Below are positions 37,127-45,320 of a stretch of 45,320 nucleotides of DNA, one piece after another. The DNA lies in contig CAZOFD010000012.1 of NCBI GenBank assembly GCA_964579135.1, forward strand, positions 1-45,320, written 5' to 3'. The notes beneath the pieces were generated by a model that saw only the letters and a list, made by a program, of their open reading frames with translations, was not told where the DNA came from and made no database searches. Source of the DNA: CAG-390 sp964579135 (GTDB lineage: Bacteria; Bacillota; Clostridia; Oscillospirales; CAG-272). The translations under genes were made by a program, and so were the position numbers. Position 1 is the first letter of the stretch; each line of letters opens with the position of its first letter.

Positions 37127-38791
37127 TCAGACCGACGTCGCCCCCGAAACCTTACGAAACGCGCTCTCGATCTCCTCCGACTCCTTAAGAGAAGAAAAGA
37201 TCTTGCCCCTATGACACTCGATGCCGTGGCGATGGAGCACGCGCAGGGCGGCAATGCTGACCGCCGGGAGCATATCGGGGGTAGAAAAAACGTATGCGTT
37301 ATACGAATGTCCGGAAAACGATTCCGACCACTCGTTAAGATCGACAAGATCCGACATCGGCACAAAATCCCCGTCATACGTTAAAACGCTCGTGCGCGAA
37401 AAGTTTTTGGCGGTACTGACTTTCGGCACGGAAACGTGAACGTCGTACACTTCGGGGAGCGGAAGACCGAGGACTCTCGCCGTTCTCGCCGCCTCGGCGG
37501 CTATCTCCGCCCTCAGATCCCCGGCACTGCGCAAAGCGTAAACGAGATCGTTTACCTTAACGTTTTCGCTTTTCCATCCGTCGACGGAAATAACGTTTCC
37601 GACGTTCAGCACCATAGCTTTTTTCGGCAAACGTCGGGTCAGCACTTGTTCGGCAATATCGCCGACGGTGCGCTCGGTCCGTTCGTCAAGCCGCCAGTCC
37701 GCCGCCGCGGGACGCATTGCTCCGTCTCCGTGGCGAGACCCGAGAGAATATATATCGTTATCCGAAAAATACAAAAAATCGCACGGATGCGTGAGTCGCC
37801 CGCCGCGCTGCATACCGCAAACAAGATCCCACATAAGCGACTCGACGGCAACGACTTTTTGATGCTGATATATGTACCTTGTCAGCATTTGCTTGGAAAA
37901 GACCATTTCCTCTATGGTTCCGATACCCGAAGACGACACGGTCAAGTGCCTGTCCGAGGTGCCGTCGGAGTTTTTTCTGTCGACGATGCGCAATTTATAA
38001 AGAAAGCGGTCTATATGATACGAAAGAGCAAGCCCCGTCGCATAACTGTCGCGCCGCAGATAATCTATCGCGTCCGCATCAAACTGACCGTTTATCATCT
38101 CCGTCAAATAACAATATTTTACGCCGTCTTTCGGCTCCGTTTCACAGCCGACTATCATACGACCTATATCGGCAAGCAACTCCTCGCCCTCGCCGTCCTC
38201 GAAAGGGTAAGCTGACTTTTCTGCGAAAAATCTGCGAAACGTCGGAGTGTTTATTATAACGTATGCGAATATCTCGTGTGGCTGAGCACCCGAAAACACG
38301 GGTTCCGCTGCCTTCAGTTCCTGCATTTCGGGCATTGCGCCGTATATGGACTCCGAAAGATGCGAAAAAAAGCAGTGACCGATATCGTGCAAAAGCGCCG
38401 CCATTCGCAAAAGACGAACGTGCTGCGGCGGTATGGGCGCATTGCCGCCGGAAATACAGCAAAGATCTCCTCCTCCGCCGTTTATGCTCGACACCATTTT
38501 GGATACGACCGCAACGACGCCGAGCGTATGCTCGAAACGCGTGTGGTGTGCCGAGGGATAAGTCAATGCCGCAAGTCCGAGCTGATTTACGGAGCGTAGG
38601 CGCTGAAACAACGGCGAATCTATAACGGCTATCTCCCAAGGATAGAACGACACCGTACCCCAAACGCAATCGTGGATGACCTTGCCGCCGGAAACCGACG
38701 GCTCGTATCCGTCCATATAATTGGCAACGAACGCATCGGTACGACGCAAAAACTCGCGATATATCTCGCTTTGAGGCTCTCTCGTTATCAT
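37127..38791 (-). CDS. HD-domain phosphohydrolase (SAMHD1/dGTPase-like)
   Basis: The 554-residue soluble protein opens with VIHDCVWGTVSFYPWEIAVIDSPLFQRLRSVNQLGLAALTYPSA. This is the lead-in of the COG1078-type HD proteins related to SAMHD1. The metal site is H88 in RFEHTLG, the HD pair at 135-136 in LLHDIGH and a later aspartate in DADAIDYLRRDS (near 238). A C-terminal region of about 250 residues is less conserved. Related enzymes hydrolyse deoxynucleotide triphosphates, but the substrate here is unknown. GGGAGGCG precedes the ATG. It is the last gene of a minus-strand run that starts at nadE. Confidence 0.88.
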   Translation of the reverse strand: MITREPQSEIYREFLRRTDAFVANYMDGYEPSVSGGKVIHDCVWGTVSFYPWEIAVIDSPLFQRLRSVNQLGLAALTYPSAHHTRFEHTLGVVAVVSKMVSSINGGGGDLCCISGGNAPIPPQHVRLLRMAALLHDIGHCFFSHLSESIYGAMPEMQELKAAEPVFSGAQPHEIFAYVIINTPTFRRFFAEKSAYPFEDGEGEELLADIGRMIVGCETEPKDGVKYCYLTEMINGQFDADAIDYLRRDSYATGLALSYHIDRFLYKLRIVDRKNSDGTSDRHLTVSSSGIGTIEEMVFSKQMLTRYIYQHQKVVAVESLMWDLVCGMQRGGRLTHPCDFLYFSDNDIYSLGSRHGDGAMRPAAADWRLDERTERTVGDIAEQVLTRRLPKKAMVLNVGNVISVDGWKSENVKVNDLVYALRSAGDLRAEIAAEAARTARVLGLPLPEVYDVHVSVPKVSTAKNFSRTSVLTYDGDFVPMSDLVDLNEWSESFSGHSYNAYVFSTPDMLPAVSIAALRVLHRHGIECHRGKIFSSLKESEEIESAFRKVSGATSV

Positions 38792-38903
38792 TTTTTACGC
38801 CTCCCGTTTTTCTTATGTTTTTTGCCGCATAGCGGCAATTACGTTGCGCGGCGTGCCGCCGCTCCGCGCCGAAAGCGCATTGCGAGCAGTCCGTACGCTC
38901 CCT

Positions 38904-39908
38904 TTACCGAGGAGCTCGCACGCACTGAAGATTGTATACCCCCGCGTTTATCGCGTCGCATACGGTTTTGTCGACGCTTCCGTCGTCCGCGTCACTCAAA
39001 AGCACGCGCAAATTGTAAGCGCCGATTGCGGCGGATAAACCGTTTATCTTCGCAGTTACCGCCTCGTCGTAAGTCAAATCCCCGCTTGTTTCGAGTTCTG
39101 TTAGATCCAAAGCGAAAAAGCTGTTTTCGACGTCACGTTCGCGAAGTTTCGCACGATATCCCTCGTCCGAAAAGAAATCGCTTGAAAGCGCGATCCCGAC
39201 CTTCGCCCCGGGCGCCATCTCGCAAAGATCGCGGGCAAACTCGATCGCCTCGTCGAATTCTTCAGTGCCGATACCGCATATAACGATATCTCCGACTGAC
39301 CTCGCTATCTCCGACGCAAGAGACAGTTCGTACACACGCGTCAGCTCGCGGTTGTCTGCGTCTGAGTGCAAAAATCCGACGTAAAATATCGCGCTTATAT
39401 ATTCTCCGTTCGGTGCAATATGCGCAAGCCCCTCTCCGAGAGGAACTTCGCCGATTCCGTCCTCACCGAGAGCCTCGATTTTCTCGGAGACGTAAACGTT
39501 TTTCGTCTTTCCGTCATCCGCGATATAACGCAACACCGCGGATACTGCGTTATACGGCGCGTTCGTCGTGCGCTCCTCTTCCGTCCCCGCCGCACCGCCG
39601 TTTGCATCGTCGCTCGGCAAAGAGTCGCCTGTATCGCTCAAGGTGCGCGGATAAAGTTCACCGCGCGCAATTATAACCGGGGCTCTCATCGGAGAAAAAG
39701 TCCACGCCGCCTGCGTCGTCTGTTGCACGTCGCTCCCCGTCTCCTCCGCTATATCGCCGAGGTGCAGACCGAGCCACACGGCAAAAACGAACGTCGCCGC
39801 GGCAGAGGCGGAAACGATGACGGCGAATTTTGCCCACCAGCCCATCGGTTTTTTGTGTCTCGCGCGATAAGCTCTTTTTCTCGCGCGACTTACCGTTCTT
39901 ATCTTCAT
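38904..39908 (-). CDS. Unrecognised membrane-anchored protein with TIM-barrel-like pattern
   Basis: The 334-residue protein has a very basic cytoplasmic start (about 1-24), one membrane helix (about 25-48) and an acidic/Thr-rich linker (about 50-120). An external alpha/beta domain follows, in which short strands alternate with helices (ISAIFYVGFL, DIVICGI, KVGIALSSDFF, SFFALDLTEL, NLRVLLSD, GVYNLQC). This looks like a partial TIM barrel, perhaps a divergent glycoside-hydrolase-like domain, but no catalytic signature is recognisable. The AAAGGG ribosome-site candidate touches the ATG directly, so the start is uncertain; an ATG at 39845 just before the membrane helix is an alternative. It lies between the PrsA-like and HD genes. 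Confidence 0.7.
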   Translation of the reverse strand: MKIRTVSRARKRAYRARHKKPMGWWAKFAVIVSASAAATFVFAVWLGLHLGDIAEETGSDVQQTTQAAWTFSPMRAPVIIARGELYPRTLSDTGDSLPSDDANGGAAGTEEERTTNAPYNAVSAVLRYIADDGKTKNVYVSEKIEALGEDGIGEVPLGEGLAHIAPNGEYISAIFYVGFLHSDADNRELTRVYELSLASEIARSVGDIVICGIGTEEFDEAIEFARDLCEMAPGAKVGIALSSDFFSDEGYRAKLRERDVENSFFALDLTELETSGDLTYDEAVTAKINGLSAAIGAYNLRVLLSDADDGSVDKTVCDAINAGVYNLQCVRAPR

Positions 39909-39954
39909 CCCTTTAATTTATCCGAGCTTCGCAAATACGCAAATATAAGTCGCT

Positions 39955-40995
39955 TCACTTCACGGAGGAAAGCACGATGGACGCGCCAAGCTCGTTAAAC
40001 GTAAACGTTTGTTCTTTTTTGATATCGTCGATGATCTCGTTAAATTCCGAGCCGAGCAGTTGATTGACTACGGACTCGTAATTTTTTTTCACGTACGCCT
40101 GCTCCAGCTCGAGCCTTATTATAACGTAATATCCGCTGTCGGTCTCGAGCAGCTCACCTATTTTACCGATCTCGGTATTCACAGCCGTTTTCTCGTATGC
40201 GTCGCCGTAGTTCGACGTATAGCGCGCGAAATACGCACCGTTGAGAGTCGTTATCGTCGTATCCGTGCAATATACCGTCTTTTTTATAAGAAAAGTGTTG
40301 TAGAGTTCGCTCGCATCGCATAAAAGCAACTCGTTCCTTATGGATTCCGCTTTTTTGCGACTCTCCTCGGTCTTGCCCTCTATAAAAATGTGATTCGTAC
40401 GGATAAGCTTGCCTTCGTCTATACGTTTTTGGTTTGCTTCTTCCGTATTTGCGATCACTCCGAGATCGTTTATAAGAACGTAACTGAGTTCATCCGCGCA
40501 GAATCCCGCGTTGAGATAAAAGCGAAAAAGCCTGTCGCTCAGTCCCTCGGTTTCGAGGAGCTCGAAATACTTCTTTTTTCCGCCGAGTTCTTCGGCTGTT
40601 TCGTTAATCTCGTCGGAAACGGCTTGCTCGATCTCTTTTTCCGTCGTCATAGCGGCGCTGCCGCCGGAATAATAACGGTCCGCAAGTTCAAGCACCGCAT
40701 AGTATCCGCCGTCTACGATGCCCGATGCGACAAGAGCGCGAAGCTCCTCCTCGTAAAGGCTTGCGCTGCTTTCGTCGTCCCATATACCTTTTCCGTATTT
40801 TTCTTCGAGTTCCGTTTTATATCTGAGGGTCAAATACCGCAGTTCGTCGTAATATATCTCTCGCTCGCCGACGTTCCCCACAACACGCGCTTCCTCCTCC
40901 GTAGGTTCCACCGGCTTTATGCCGGAAGAGCACGAGGTAAGGAGCGCAAAAAGCAAAACGCCGCAACAAATCAAAACAAAAATCTTATTTTTCAT
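39955..40995 (-). CDS. PrsA/SurA-like lipoprotein foldase
   Basis: The 346-residue protein has a signal peptide with lipobox LTSC (Cys about 22). A SurA-N-like helical domain (VVGNVGEREIYYDELRYLTLRYKTEL) and a C-terminal rotamase-like domain (IRTNHIFIEGKTEESRKKAESIRNELL, then IGKIGELLETDSGYYVIIRLE) follow. This arrangement is that of PrsA-type extracytoplasmic chaperones and parvulin-type prolyl isomerases. The parvulin core is short and several usual catalytic positions are not evident, so it may act only as a chaperone. The ribosome site is weak. It is followed after 46 nt by the unrecognised membrane-anchored protein, a possible client or partner. Confidence 0.8.
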   Translation of the reverse strand: MKNKIFVLICCGVLLFALLTSCSSGIKPVEPTEEEARVVGNVGEREIYYDELRYLTLRYKTELEEKYGKGIWDDESSASLYEEELRALVASGIVDGGYYAVLELADRYYSGGSAAMTTEKEIEQAVSDEINETAEELGGKKKYFELLETEGLSDRLFRFYLNAGFCADELSYVLINDLGVIANTEEANQKRIDEGKLIRTNHIFIEGKTEESRKKAESIRNELLLCDASELYNTFLIKKTVYCTDTTITTLNGAYFARYTSNYGDAYEKTAVNTEIGKIGELLETDSGYYVIIRLELEQAYVKKNYESVVNQLLGSEFNEIIDDIKKEQTFTFNELGASIVLSSVK

Positions 40996-41016
40996 CTTTC
41001 GGTATAGACTCGCCCC

Positions 41017-41089
41017 GCAGATCGGGGCTCCTTTTCTTTTTTATTCCCGGTTACCCGGCCTCGGCGTTTTTCGTTTAAAGCGAAAAACG
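41017..41089. other. Two hairpins between mrnC and the PrsA-like gene
   Basis: Next to the mrnC stop, CGTTTTTCG and CGAAAAACG can pair around a 7-nt loop. Further on, GCCCCG and CGGGGC near 41012-41028 are followed on the plus strand by CTTTTCTTTTTT, a terminator-like form for plus-strand RNA, although no plus-strand gene lies upstream. On the minus strand they may reduce read-through into the PrsA-like gene. Confidence 0.35.
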
Positions 41090-41500
41090 TTATTCGCCGA
41101 GAGTGCGCGGATATGCAAGATCGAACAACTCGCGCAAACGCGCCTGCTCGCCGCTAAGATACAGCCTGCCGAAGAGCACCTCGAGCCCCGTGGCGCGACG
41201 ATATTCGGCTACCGACGCCGAACGAGGGTGATTTTTACCGTTTGCATTACGCCCTCGACGGTATTCGCCTGCCTCGCGTTCGCTCAAATGCGGTAATATG
41301 CGCTCTACCGCCTCGGACTGCGCAGCCGCGCGCACGTAGCGGAGCGCAGCTTCGTTGAGGGCGGCGGCGCCGCAAAGCCCCTCTTTTACAAGTCGCTCGC
41401 GCACGAGCAACTCGATAACGGCGTCACCGAGGTAAGCCATCGCAGCCACCGTGGGGTCAAGTACGTCCGCAGAGCACGCCTTATCGGTTTTCGTTATCAT
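41090..41500 (-). CDS. mrnC: Mini-ribonuclease III
   Basis: Mini-III lacks the double-strand RNA-binding domain of RNase III and matures 23S rRNA in Bacillota. The 136-residue protein has the RNase III-like AYLGDAVIELLVRERL with the catalytic aspartate. The family-specific RRGRNANGKNHPRSASVAEYRRATGLEVLFGRLYL follows. A TTG at 41509 is in frame, but the ATG at 41500 is preferred. Its first 20 nt overlap the end of nadE, so translation is probably coupled. Confidence 0.93.
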   Translation of the reverse strand: MITKTDKACSADVLDPTVAAMAYLGDAVIELLVRERLVKEGLCGAAALNEAALRYVRAAAQSEAVERILPHLSEREAGEYRRGRNANGKNHPRSASVAEYRRATGLEVLFGRLYLSGEQARLRELFDLAYPRTLGE

Positions 41501-42239
41501 TTGCTTCAAATTCGTAAACGTCCATATATCTCAGTTTAAAAAGATTCAAGCGGTGCAAACGATCTATCTTTTCCTTTTTCTCCGCGGAGGGCTCTACGCC
41601 CTCTCTGATATATCGATCAAGCTCGGCATAAGTAAAACCGAGGTTATCCTCGTCCGTTTTGTCGCAAAGTCCGTCGATCGGCACTTTTTCGACAAGATCC
41701 GCAGGCAGACCGAGATAATGCCCGATGGCGCGAACTTCCGCAACCGTAAAACGCGAAAGCGGCGAAAAATCCCCGGCTGCGTCGCCGTATCTCGTAGAAT
41801 ATCCGACCCAATCCTCGGACAGATTGCAGGTGTTTACCACCCTGCCGTTGAGCGACTGCGAGACCGCGTAAAGTGTCGTCATTCGCACCCTCGGCGGCAG
41901 ATTTATCCTCGCCTGAGGCGAAAGAGCGCCGAGAGAACGCGATATCTCCTCCGTCAGCGCGTCGGATGCCGCTCCGATATTAACGGTAACGCTGCGTATC
42001 CCCAAATGTTCGACAAGGCGCCTTGAGCAATCTATGTCCGGTTGCTCACCCCGAGGCATAAGCACACCTATCACTCGGTCGTTCCCGAGTGCGCGGCAAC
42101 AGAGCGCGGCGGCAACGGACGAATCTTTGCCGCCCGAGATACCTACGACCGCACTGCAACCCTTGCCGTTTTTGTCAAACCAATCGGCTATCCACGAAAT
42201 GCAGCCTTCCGCCGCTTTTTTTGCATTAAAATCGTACAT
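41481..42239 (-). CDS. nadE: Ammonia-dependent NAD synthetase
   Basis: NadE makes NAD from deamido-NAD with ATP and an ammonia source. The 252-residue protein has only the synthetase domain: PP-loop SGGKDSS at 35-41, VVNTCNLSEDWVGYSTRYGDAAGDFSP and KVPIDGLCDKTDEDNLGFTYAELD. The carbon-nitrogen hydrolase domain of glutamine-dependent forms is absent, so free ammonia is the expected donor. GGAG lies 9 nt before the ATG. It is the first gene of the minus-strand operon with mrnC and has its own promoter. Confidence 0.94.
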   Translation of the reverse strand: MYDFNAKKAAEGCISWIADWFDKNGKGCSAVVGISGGKDSSVAAALCCRALGNDRVIGVLMPRGEQPDIDCSRRLVEHLGIRSVTVNIGAASDALTEEISRSLGALSPQARINLPPRVRMTTLYAVSQSLNGRVVNTCNLSEDWVGYSTRYGDAAGDFSPLSRFTVAEVRAIGHYLGLPADLVEKVPIDGLCDKTDEDNLGFTYAELDRYIREGVEPSAEKKEKIDRLHRLNLFKLRYMDVYEFEANDNENR

Positions 42240-42284
42240 AACGTTTTCTCCGAAACGATAATTTAAATATATTTTTACAGTTAT

Positions 42285-42312
42285 ATTATATATTATAGCC
42301 TCGAAAAGTCAA
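42285..42312 (-). promoter_or_regulatory. Sigma-A promoter for nadE-mrnC
   Basis: On the minus strand: TTGACT (42312-42307), a 16-bp spacer, TATAAT (42290-42285). It stands back to back with the plus-strand promoter at 42341. Confidence 0.7.
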
Positions 42313-42340
42313 GTTTTTTATCTCGACGCGCACAAAAATA

Positions 42341-42369
42341 TTGATTTCAAATGCTTTTTGTGATATGAT
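42341..42369 (+). promoter_or_regulatory. Sigma-A promoter for the flavoprotein gene
   Basis: TTGATT (42341-42346), a 17-bp spacer and TATGAT (42364-42369). The leader to the ATG at 42470 is about 95 nt. Confidence 0.65.
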
Positions 42370-42469
42370 ATATAAGTTGATAACGGCATCGTCGGCAAAG
42401 TGCGACCGCGCAAATTGCCGCGCGGGTCTTAACGTAAATTCGATCGTTTTATCGGAGGGATGACAAACT

Positions 42470-43861
42470 ATGACAAAATACGATATAATTATCATAGGCG
42501 CGGGGCCCGGCGGTATTTTTACCGCATACGAACTTATAAAACAAAACTCGAACGCCAAAATAGCCGTTTTCGAAACCGGCGTTCAGCTTTCCGACAGAAA
42601 ATGCCCGATAGACGGCAAAAAGATAAAATCGTGCGTCGGTTGCAAATCCTGCGCGATAATGAACGGCTTCGGCGGTGCCGGCGCGTTTTCCGACGGTAAA
42701 TACAACATAACCACCGAATTCGGCGGCACTTTGCACGAACATATCGGAAAAGTTCACGCAATGGAGCTTATGCGCTACGTTGACGAGATAAATCTCAAAT
42801 ACGGCGGCGAGGGCACAAAACTTTATTCCACAGCCAACTCGAAGATCAAAACGCTCTGCCTGCAAAACGGTTTGCATCTGCTTGACGCATCGGTACGCCA
42901 CCTCGGCACCGACGTAAACTACGTGGTGCTCGAAAACCTCTATAACGAGCTTCGCGACCGCGTGGACTTTTATTTCAAAACGCCCGCACTCTCCGTCGCA
43001 AAGACCGACGAAGGCTTTACGATCGCAACTCATCGCGGCGACTTTGCCGCCCCCGTTTGCGTTATCTCCGCGGGCAGATCCGGCTCGAAATGGATGGAAA
43101 AAGTTTGCACGGATCTCGGGATACCGTCAAAATCCAACCGCGTCGACATCGGCGTTCGCGTCGAGTTGCCCTACGAAATATTCGCGCATCTGACGGACGA
43201 GCTCTACGAGAGCAAAATAGTTTACAGAACCGAGAAGTTCCAAGACCTTGTGCGCACGTTTTGTATGAATCCCCGCGGAGCGGTGGTAAACGAAAACACC
43301 AACGGCATCGTGACCGTTAACGGTCACAGCTACGACAGTGCGGAAAAGCAAACGAACAACACAAACTTCGCATTGCTCGTCGCCAAGCATTTTTCGGAGC
43401 CTTTCCGCGACAGCAACGGCTACGGCGAAAGCATCGCACGCCTCTCGAATATGCTCGGCGGCGGCGTTATGGTGCAAAGATTCGGGGATCTTATCCGCGG
43501 TCAGCGCTCCAATCAAAAACGCATAAGCGAAAGTTTTCTCGTACCGACGCTCAGCGCAACGCCCGGCGACCTTTCGCTCGTTATACCGAAGCGCATACTC
43601 GACGGCATAATAGAGATGATATACGCGCTTGACAAGATCGCACCCGGGACAGCCAACGACGACACGCTTCTTTACGGAGTCGAAGTCAAATTTTACAATA
43701 TGGAAGTCGAGACCGACGACAAGCTCGAGACCAACCACAGAGGGCTTTTCGTTATCGGAGATTGCGGTGGCACCACGCACTCGCTTTCGCAAGCGTCGGC
43801 AAGCGGAGTTTTCGTCGCCCGTGAGATCTCGCGACGACTTGCGTCGGGAGAAAAAGCGTAA
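42470..43861 (+). CDS. FAD-dependent oxidoreductase (COG2509 type)
   Basis: The 463-residue flavoprotein has the N-terminal dinucleotide fold DIIIIGAGPGGIFTAYEL. A cysteine cluster (RKCPIDGKKIKSCVGCKSC) is directly followed by NGFGGAGAFSDGKYN, the hallmark of COG2509 dehydrogenases. The C-terminal FAD-binding part includes GLFVIGDCGGTTHSLSQASASG. The four clustered cysteines could bind metal or act as redox thiols. The physiological substrate is unknown. GGAGG lies 11 nt before the ATG. guaA follows after 90 nt and may be co-transcribed. Confidence 0.9.
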   Translation: MTKYDIIIIGAGPGGIFTAYELIKQNSNAKIAVFETGVQLSDRKCPIDGKKIKSCVGCKSCAIMNGFGGAGAFSDGKYNITTEFGGTLHEHIGKVHAMELMRYVDEINLKYGGEGTKLYSTANSKIKTLCLQNGLHLLDASVRHLGTDVNYVVLENLYNELRDRVDFYFKTPALSVAKTDEGFTIATHRGDFAAPVCVISAGRSGSKWMEKVCTDLGIPSKSNRVDIGVRVELPYEIFAHLTDELYESKIVYRTEKFQDLVRTFCMNPRGAVVNENTNGIVTVNGHSYDSAEKQTNNTNFALLVAKHFSEPFRDSNGYGESIARLSNMLGGGVMVQRFGDLIRGQRSNQKRISESFLVPTLSATPGDLSLVIPKRILDGIIEMIYALDKIAPGTANDDTLLYGVEVKFYNMEVETDDKLETNHRGLFVIGDCGGTTHSLSQASASGVFVAREISRRLASGEKA

Positions 43862-43951
43862 ACCGCTCGCCCCGACTCCGCACGGCGGAAAATAGCCCCG
43901 CGCGACTGATAATTGACACCTTTTATTCTATTTTTTTCGGAGGAAAAAACC

Positions 43952-45253
43952 ATGCAGCAAGATATGATTCTTGTTATCGACCTCGGCAGCACGGAAAATG
44001 CTCGTCTTGCCAGACTTATTCGTCAAAAGGGTGTTTACAGCGAGATCCACCCCCACGATCTCACGAAAAAGCAACTTGACGCGCTCCCCAACGTTCGCGG
44101 AATAATCCTCGGCGGAGGCGAAAATCGTATCGTAAACGGCAAAGAGGTAATGCCCTCGCGCGCCATTCTCAATTCCGGCTTGCCCATTATGAAACTCGAT
44201 TGCGACGGCGCACCCGCGCTGCCCAAGAGCGATGCGGCTGCCCTTAAAAAACTCGAAAAATTCATCTTCGACGAGTGCCACGCCGAGGCAAACTGGAATA
44301 TGGAGAACTTTATCTCCGACCAGATAGAGCTTATCCGTCGCCAAGTCGGCAACGACCGCGTGCTTCTCGCCCTCTCCGGCGGAGTCGATTCGAGCGTTGT
44401 CGCGGCATTGCTTTTGCGTGCGATCGGCGACCGCCTCACCTGCGTGCACGTCAACCACGGTCTGCTGCGTCAAAACGAGCCCGAGCAGGTCATAAGCGTT
44501 TTCCGCAAGGAAATGGGTATGGGAGACAACCTGATATACGTTGACGCGACCGATCGCTTCCTTGACAAGCTTGCCGGAGTAAGCGACCCCGAAAAGAAGC
44601 GCAAAATCATAGGCAAAGAGTTTATAGAAGTATTCTCCGAAGAGGCTCGCAAACTCTCCGATGACGGAGTTAAATTCTTGGCACAGGGCACAATCTACCC
44701 CGACATCATCGAATCCGGCACAAAGACCAACAAAGCTGTCAAATCCCACCACAACGTCGGCGGGCTCCCCCGCGACCTTAAGTTCGGTCTTGTCGAACCG
44801 CTCAAAATGCTGTTTAAGGACGAAGTCCGCGCTTGCGGCACCGCTCTCGGCTTGCCGTACGATATGGTATACCGTCAGCCGTTTCCCGGTCCCGGTCTCG
44901 GCGTTCGTTGCGTCGGCGCAATAACCCGCGATCGCCTCGCCGCAGTTCGTCATTCCGACGCGATCTTGCGCGAGGAATTTGCAAAAGCGGGGCTTGACCG
45001 CAAAGTTTGGCAATATTTCACCCTCATCCCGGACGTTAAAAGCGTCGGCGTGCGCAACCACGCGCGCTCGACGGAATGGGCTGTCGTTATCCGTGCGGTA
45101 AACACCGTCGACGCTATGACGGCAACCGCCGCTCCGCTCGACTTCAAATTCCTCTCCAAAGTAACCGAGAGGATAGTCAACGAGGTGGCAGGCGTTAATC
45201 GCGTACTTTACGATCTTTCGCCCAAGCCGTTCTCGACGATCGAGTGGGAATAA
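43952..45253 (+). CDS. guaA: GMP synthetase with vestigial glutaminase domain
   Basis: GuaA aminates XMP to GMP. The ATP-pyrophosphatase domain is complete: PP-loop SGGVDSS at 142-148, VNHGLLRQNE and FLAQGTIYPDIIES. The dimerisation domain ends in YDLSPKPFSTIEWE. The N-terminal glutaminase is only about 110 residues instead of about 190. It starts normally (MILVIDLGS...GVYSEIHPHD...GIILGGG) and reaches LDCDG, where C84 sits at the nucleophile position. It then jumps directly to KFIFDECHAEANWNMENF, losing about 80 residues with the catalytic His and Glu. The enzyme should therefore depend on ammonia or on a separate glutaminase. The frame is open from 43913, but CGGAGGAA before the ATG at 43952 fixes the start. 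Confidence 0.95.
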   Translation: MQQDMILVIDLGSTENARLARLIRQKGVYSEIHPHDLTKKQLDALPNVRGIILGGGENRIVNGKEVMPSRAILNSGLPIMKLDCDGAPALPKSDAAALKKLEKFIFDECHAEANWNMENFISDQIELIRRQVGNDRVLLALSGGVDSSVVAALLLRAIGDRLTCVHVNHGLLRQNEPEQVISVFRKEMGMGDNLIYVDATDRFLDKLAGVSDPEKKRKIIGKEFIEVFSEEARKLSDDGVKFLAQGTIYPDIIESGTKTNKAVKSHHNVGGLPRDLKFGLVEPLKMLFKDEVRACGTALGLPYDMVYRQPFPGPGLGVRCVGAITRDRLAAVRHSDAILREEFAKAGLDRKVWQYFTLIPDVKSVGVRNHARSTEWAVVIRAVNTVDAMTATAAPLDFKFLSKVTERIVNEVAGVNRVLYDLSPKPFSTIEWE

Positions 45254-45265
45254 GATAAAACTCAG

Positions 45266-45314
45266 AAATCCCGCGAATTTGTTTTTTCGGAAACGAATTC
45301 GCGGGATTTTTTCG
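45266..45314 (+). terminator. Terminator after guaA
   Basis: AAATCCCGCGAATT (45266-45279) pairs with AATTCGCGGGATTT (45296-45309), with an inner GTTT/AAAC pair in the loop, followed by TTTTC. It is strong and close to the stop codon. Confidence 0.88.
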
Positions 45315-45320
45315 TTCTCG

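Noticed and set aside
43862..43951. Purine riboswitch or promoter upstream of guaA (a TTGACA occurs at 43913-43918)
   Set aside because: The gap is only 90 nt, no aptamer-like pairing was seen, and no -10 hexamer lies 16-18 bp after the TTGACA.

Overview
The window looks like a chromosomal segment of an uncultured endospore-forming Clostridia-type bacterium (Bacillota), probably from a metagenome assembly. Three gene blocks point to Bacillota: rimP-nusA-ylxR-ylxQ-infB, gdpP-rplI-dnaB, and tilS-hpt-ftsH. Sporulation and germination genes (spoIIE, a SleB-type cortex hydrolase, a GerS-like lipoprotein beside alr) point to a spore former. By eye the GC content is slightly above one half. An order-level assignment such as Christensenellales-like would be a guess. 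No rRNA, tRNA, CRISPR array, prophage or transposase was seen.

Layout. 0-6 kb: a fused ABC ATPase/permease and spoIIE, whose reading frame is broken in an A6 run. 6-9 kb: an AraC-type regulator divergent from a GtaA-like (DUF4965-type) enzyme. 9-14.2 kb, minus strand: mnmG, a DUF6062 gene, mnmM (ytqB) and a VanY-like protein that has lost its zinc ligands. 14.4-16.2 kb, plus: an OGG-type DNA glycosylase and an acyl-ACP thioesterase. 16.4-21.5 kb, minus: the rimP-infB transcription/translation operon. 22-30.3 kb, plus: gdpP, rplI, dnaB, tilS, hpt, ftsH. 30.3-33.3 kb, minus: a small ribbon-helix-helix protein, an orphan solute-binding protein and alr. 33.5-35.2 kb, plus: the GerS-like lipoprotein and SleB-like hydrolase. 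35.5-36.7 kb: a more AT-rich patch with a small membrane protein, a candidate structured RNA and a GNAT acetyltransferase, ending in a 100-N gap flanked by a perfect 55-bp duplication. 37.1-42.2 kb, minus: nadE, mrnC, a PrsA/SurA-like lipoprotein, an unrecognised membrane-anchored protein and an HD phosphohydrolase. 42.5-45.3 kb, plus: a COG2509-type flavoprotein and a GMP synthetase whose glutaminase domain is gutted.

How the genes fit together. MnmG and MnmM are consecutive steps of tRNA U34 modification and share an operon. The GerS-like/SleB pair beside alr resembles a spore-cortex/germination unit. NadE and the truncated GuaA would both have to use free ammonia. Many promoters are near-consensus sigma-A sites with 16-17 bp spacers, and several operons end in clear hairpin-plus-T terminators.

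The items most worth a second look are the structured RNA candidate (about 35870-36064), the zinc-less VanY-like protein, the vestigial GuaA glutaminase, the GerS/SleB/alr locus, the spoIIE frameshift and the apparent k-mer-overlap scaffold gap.
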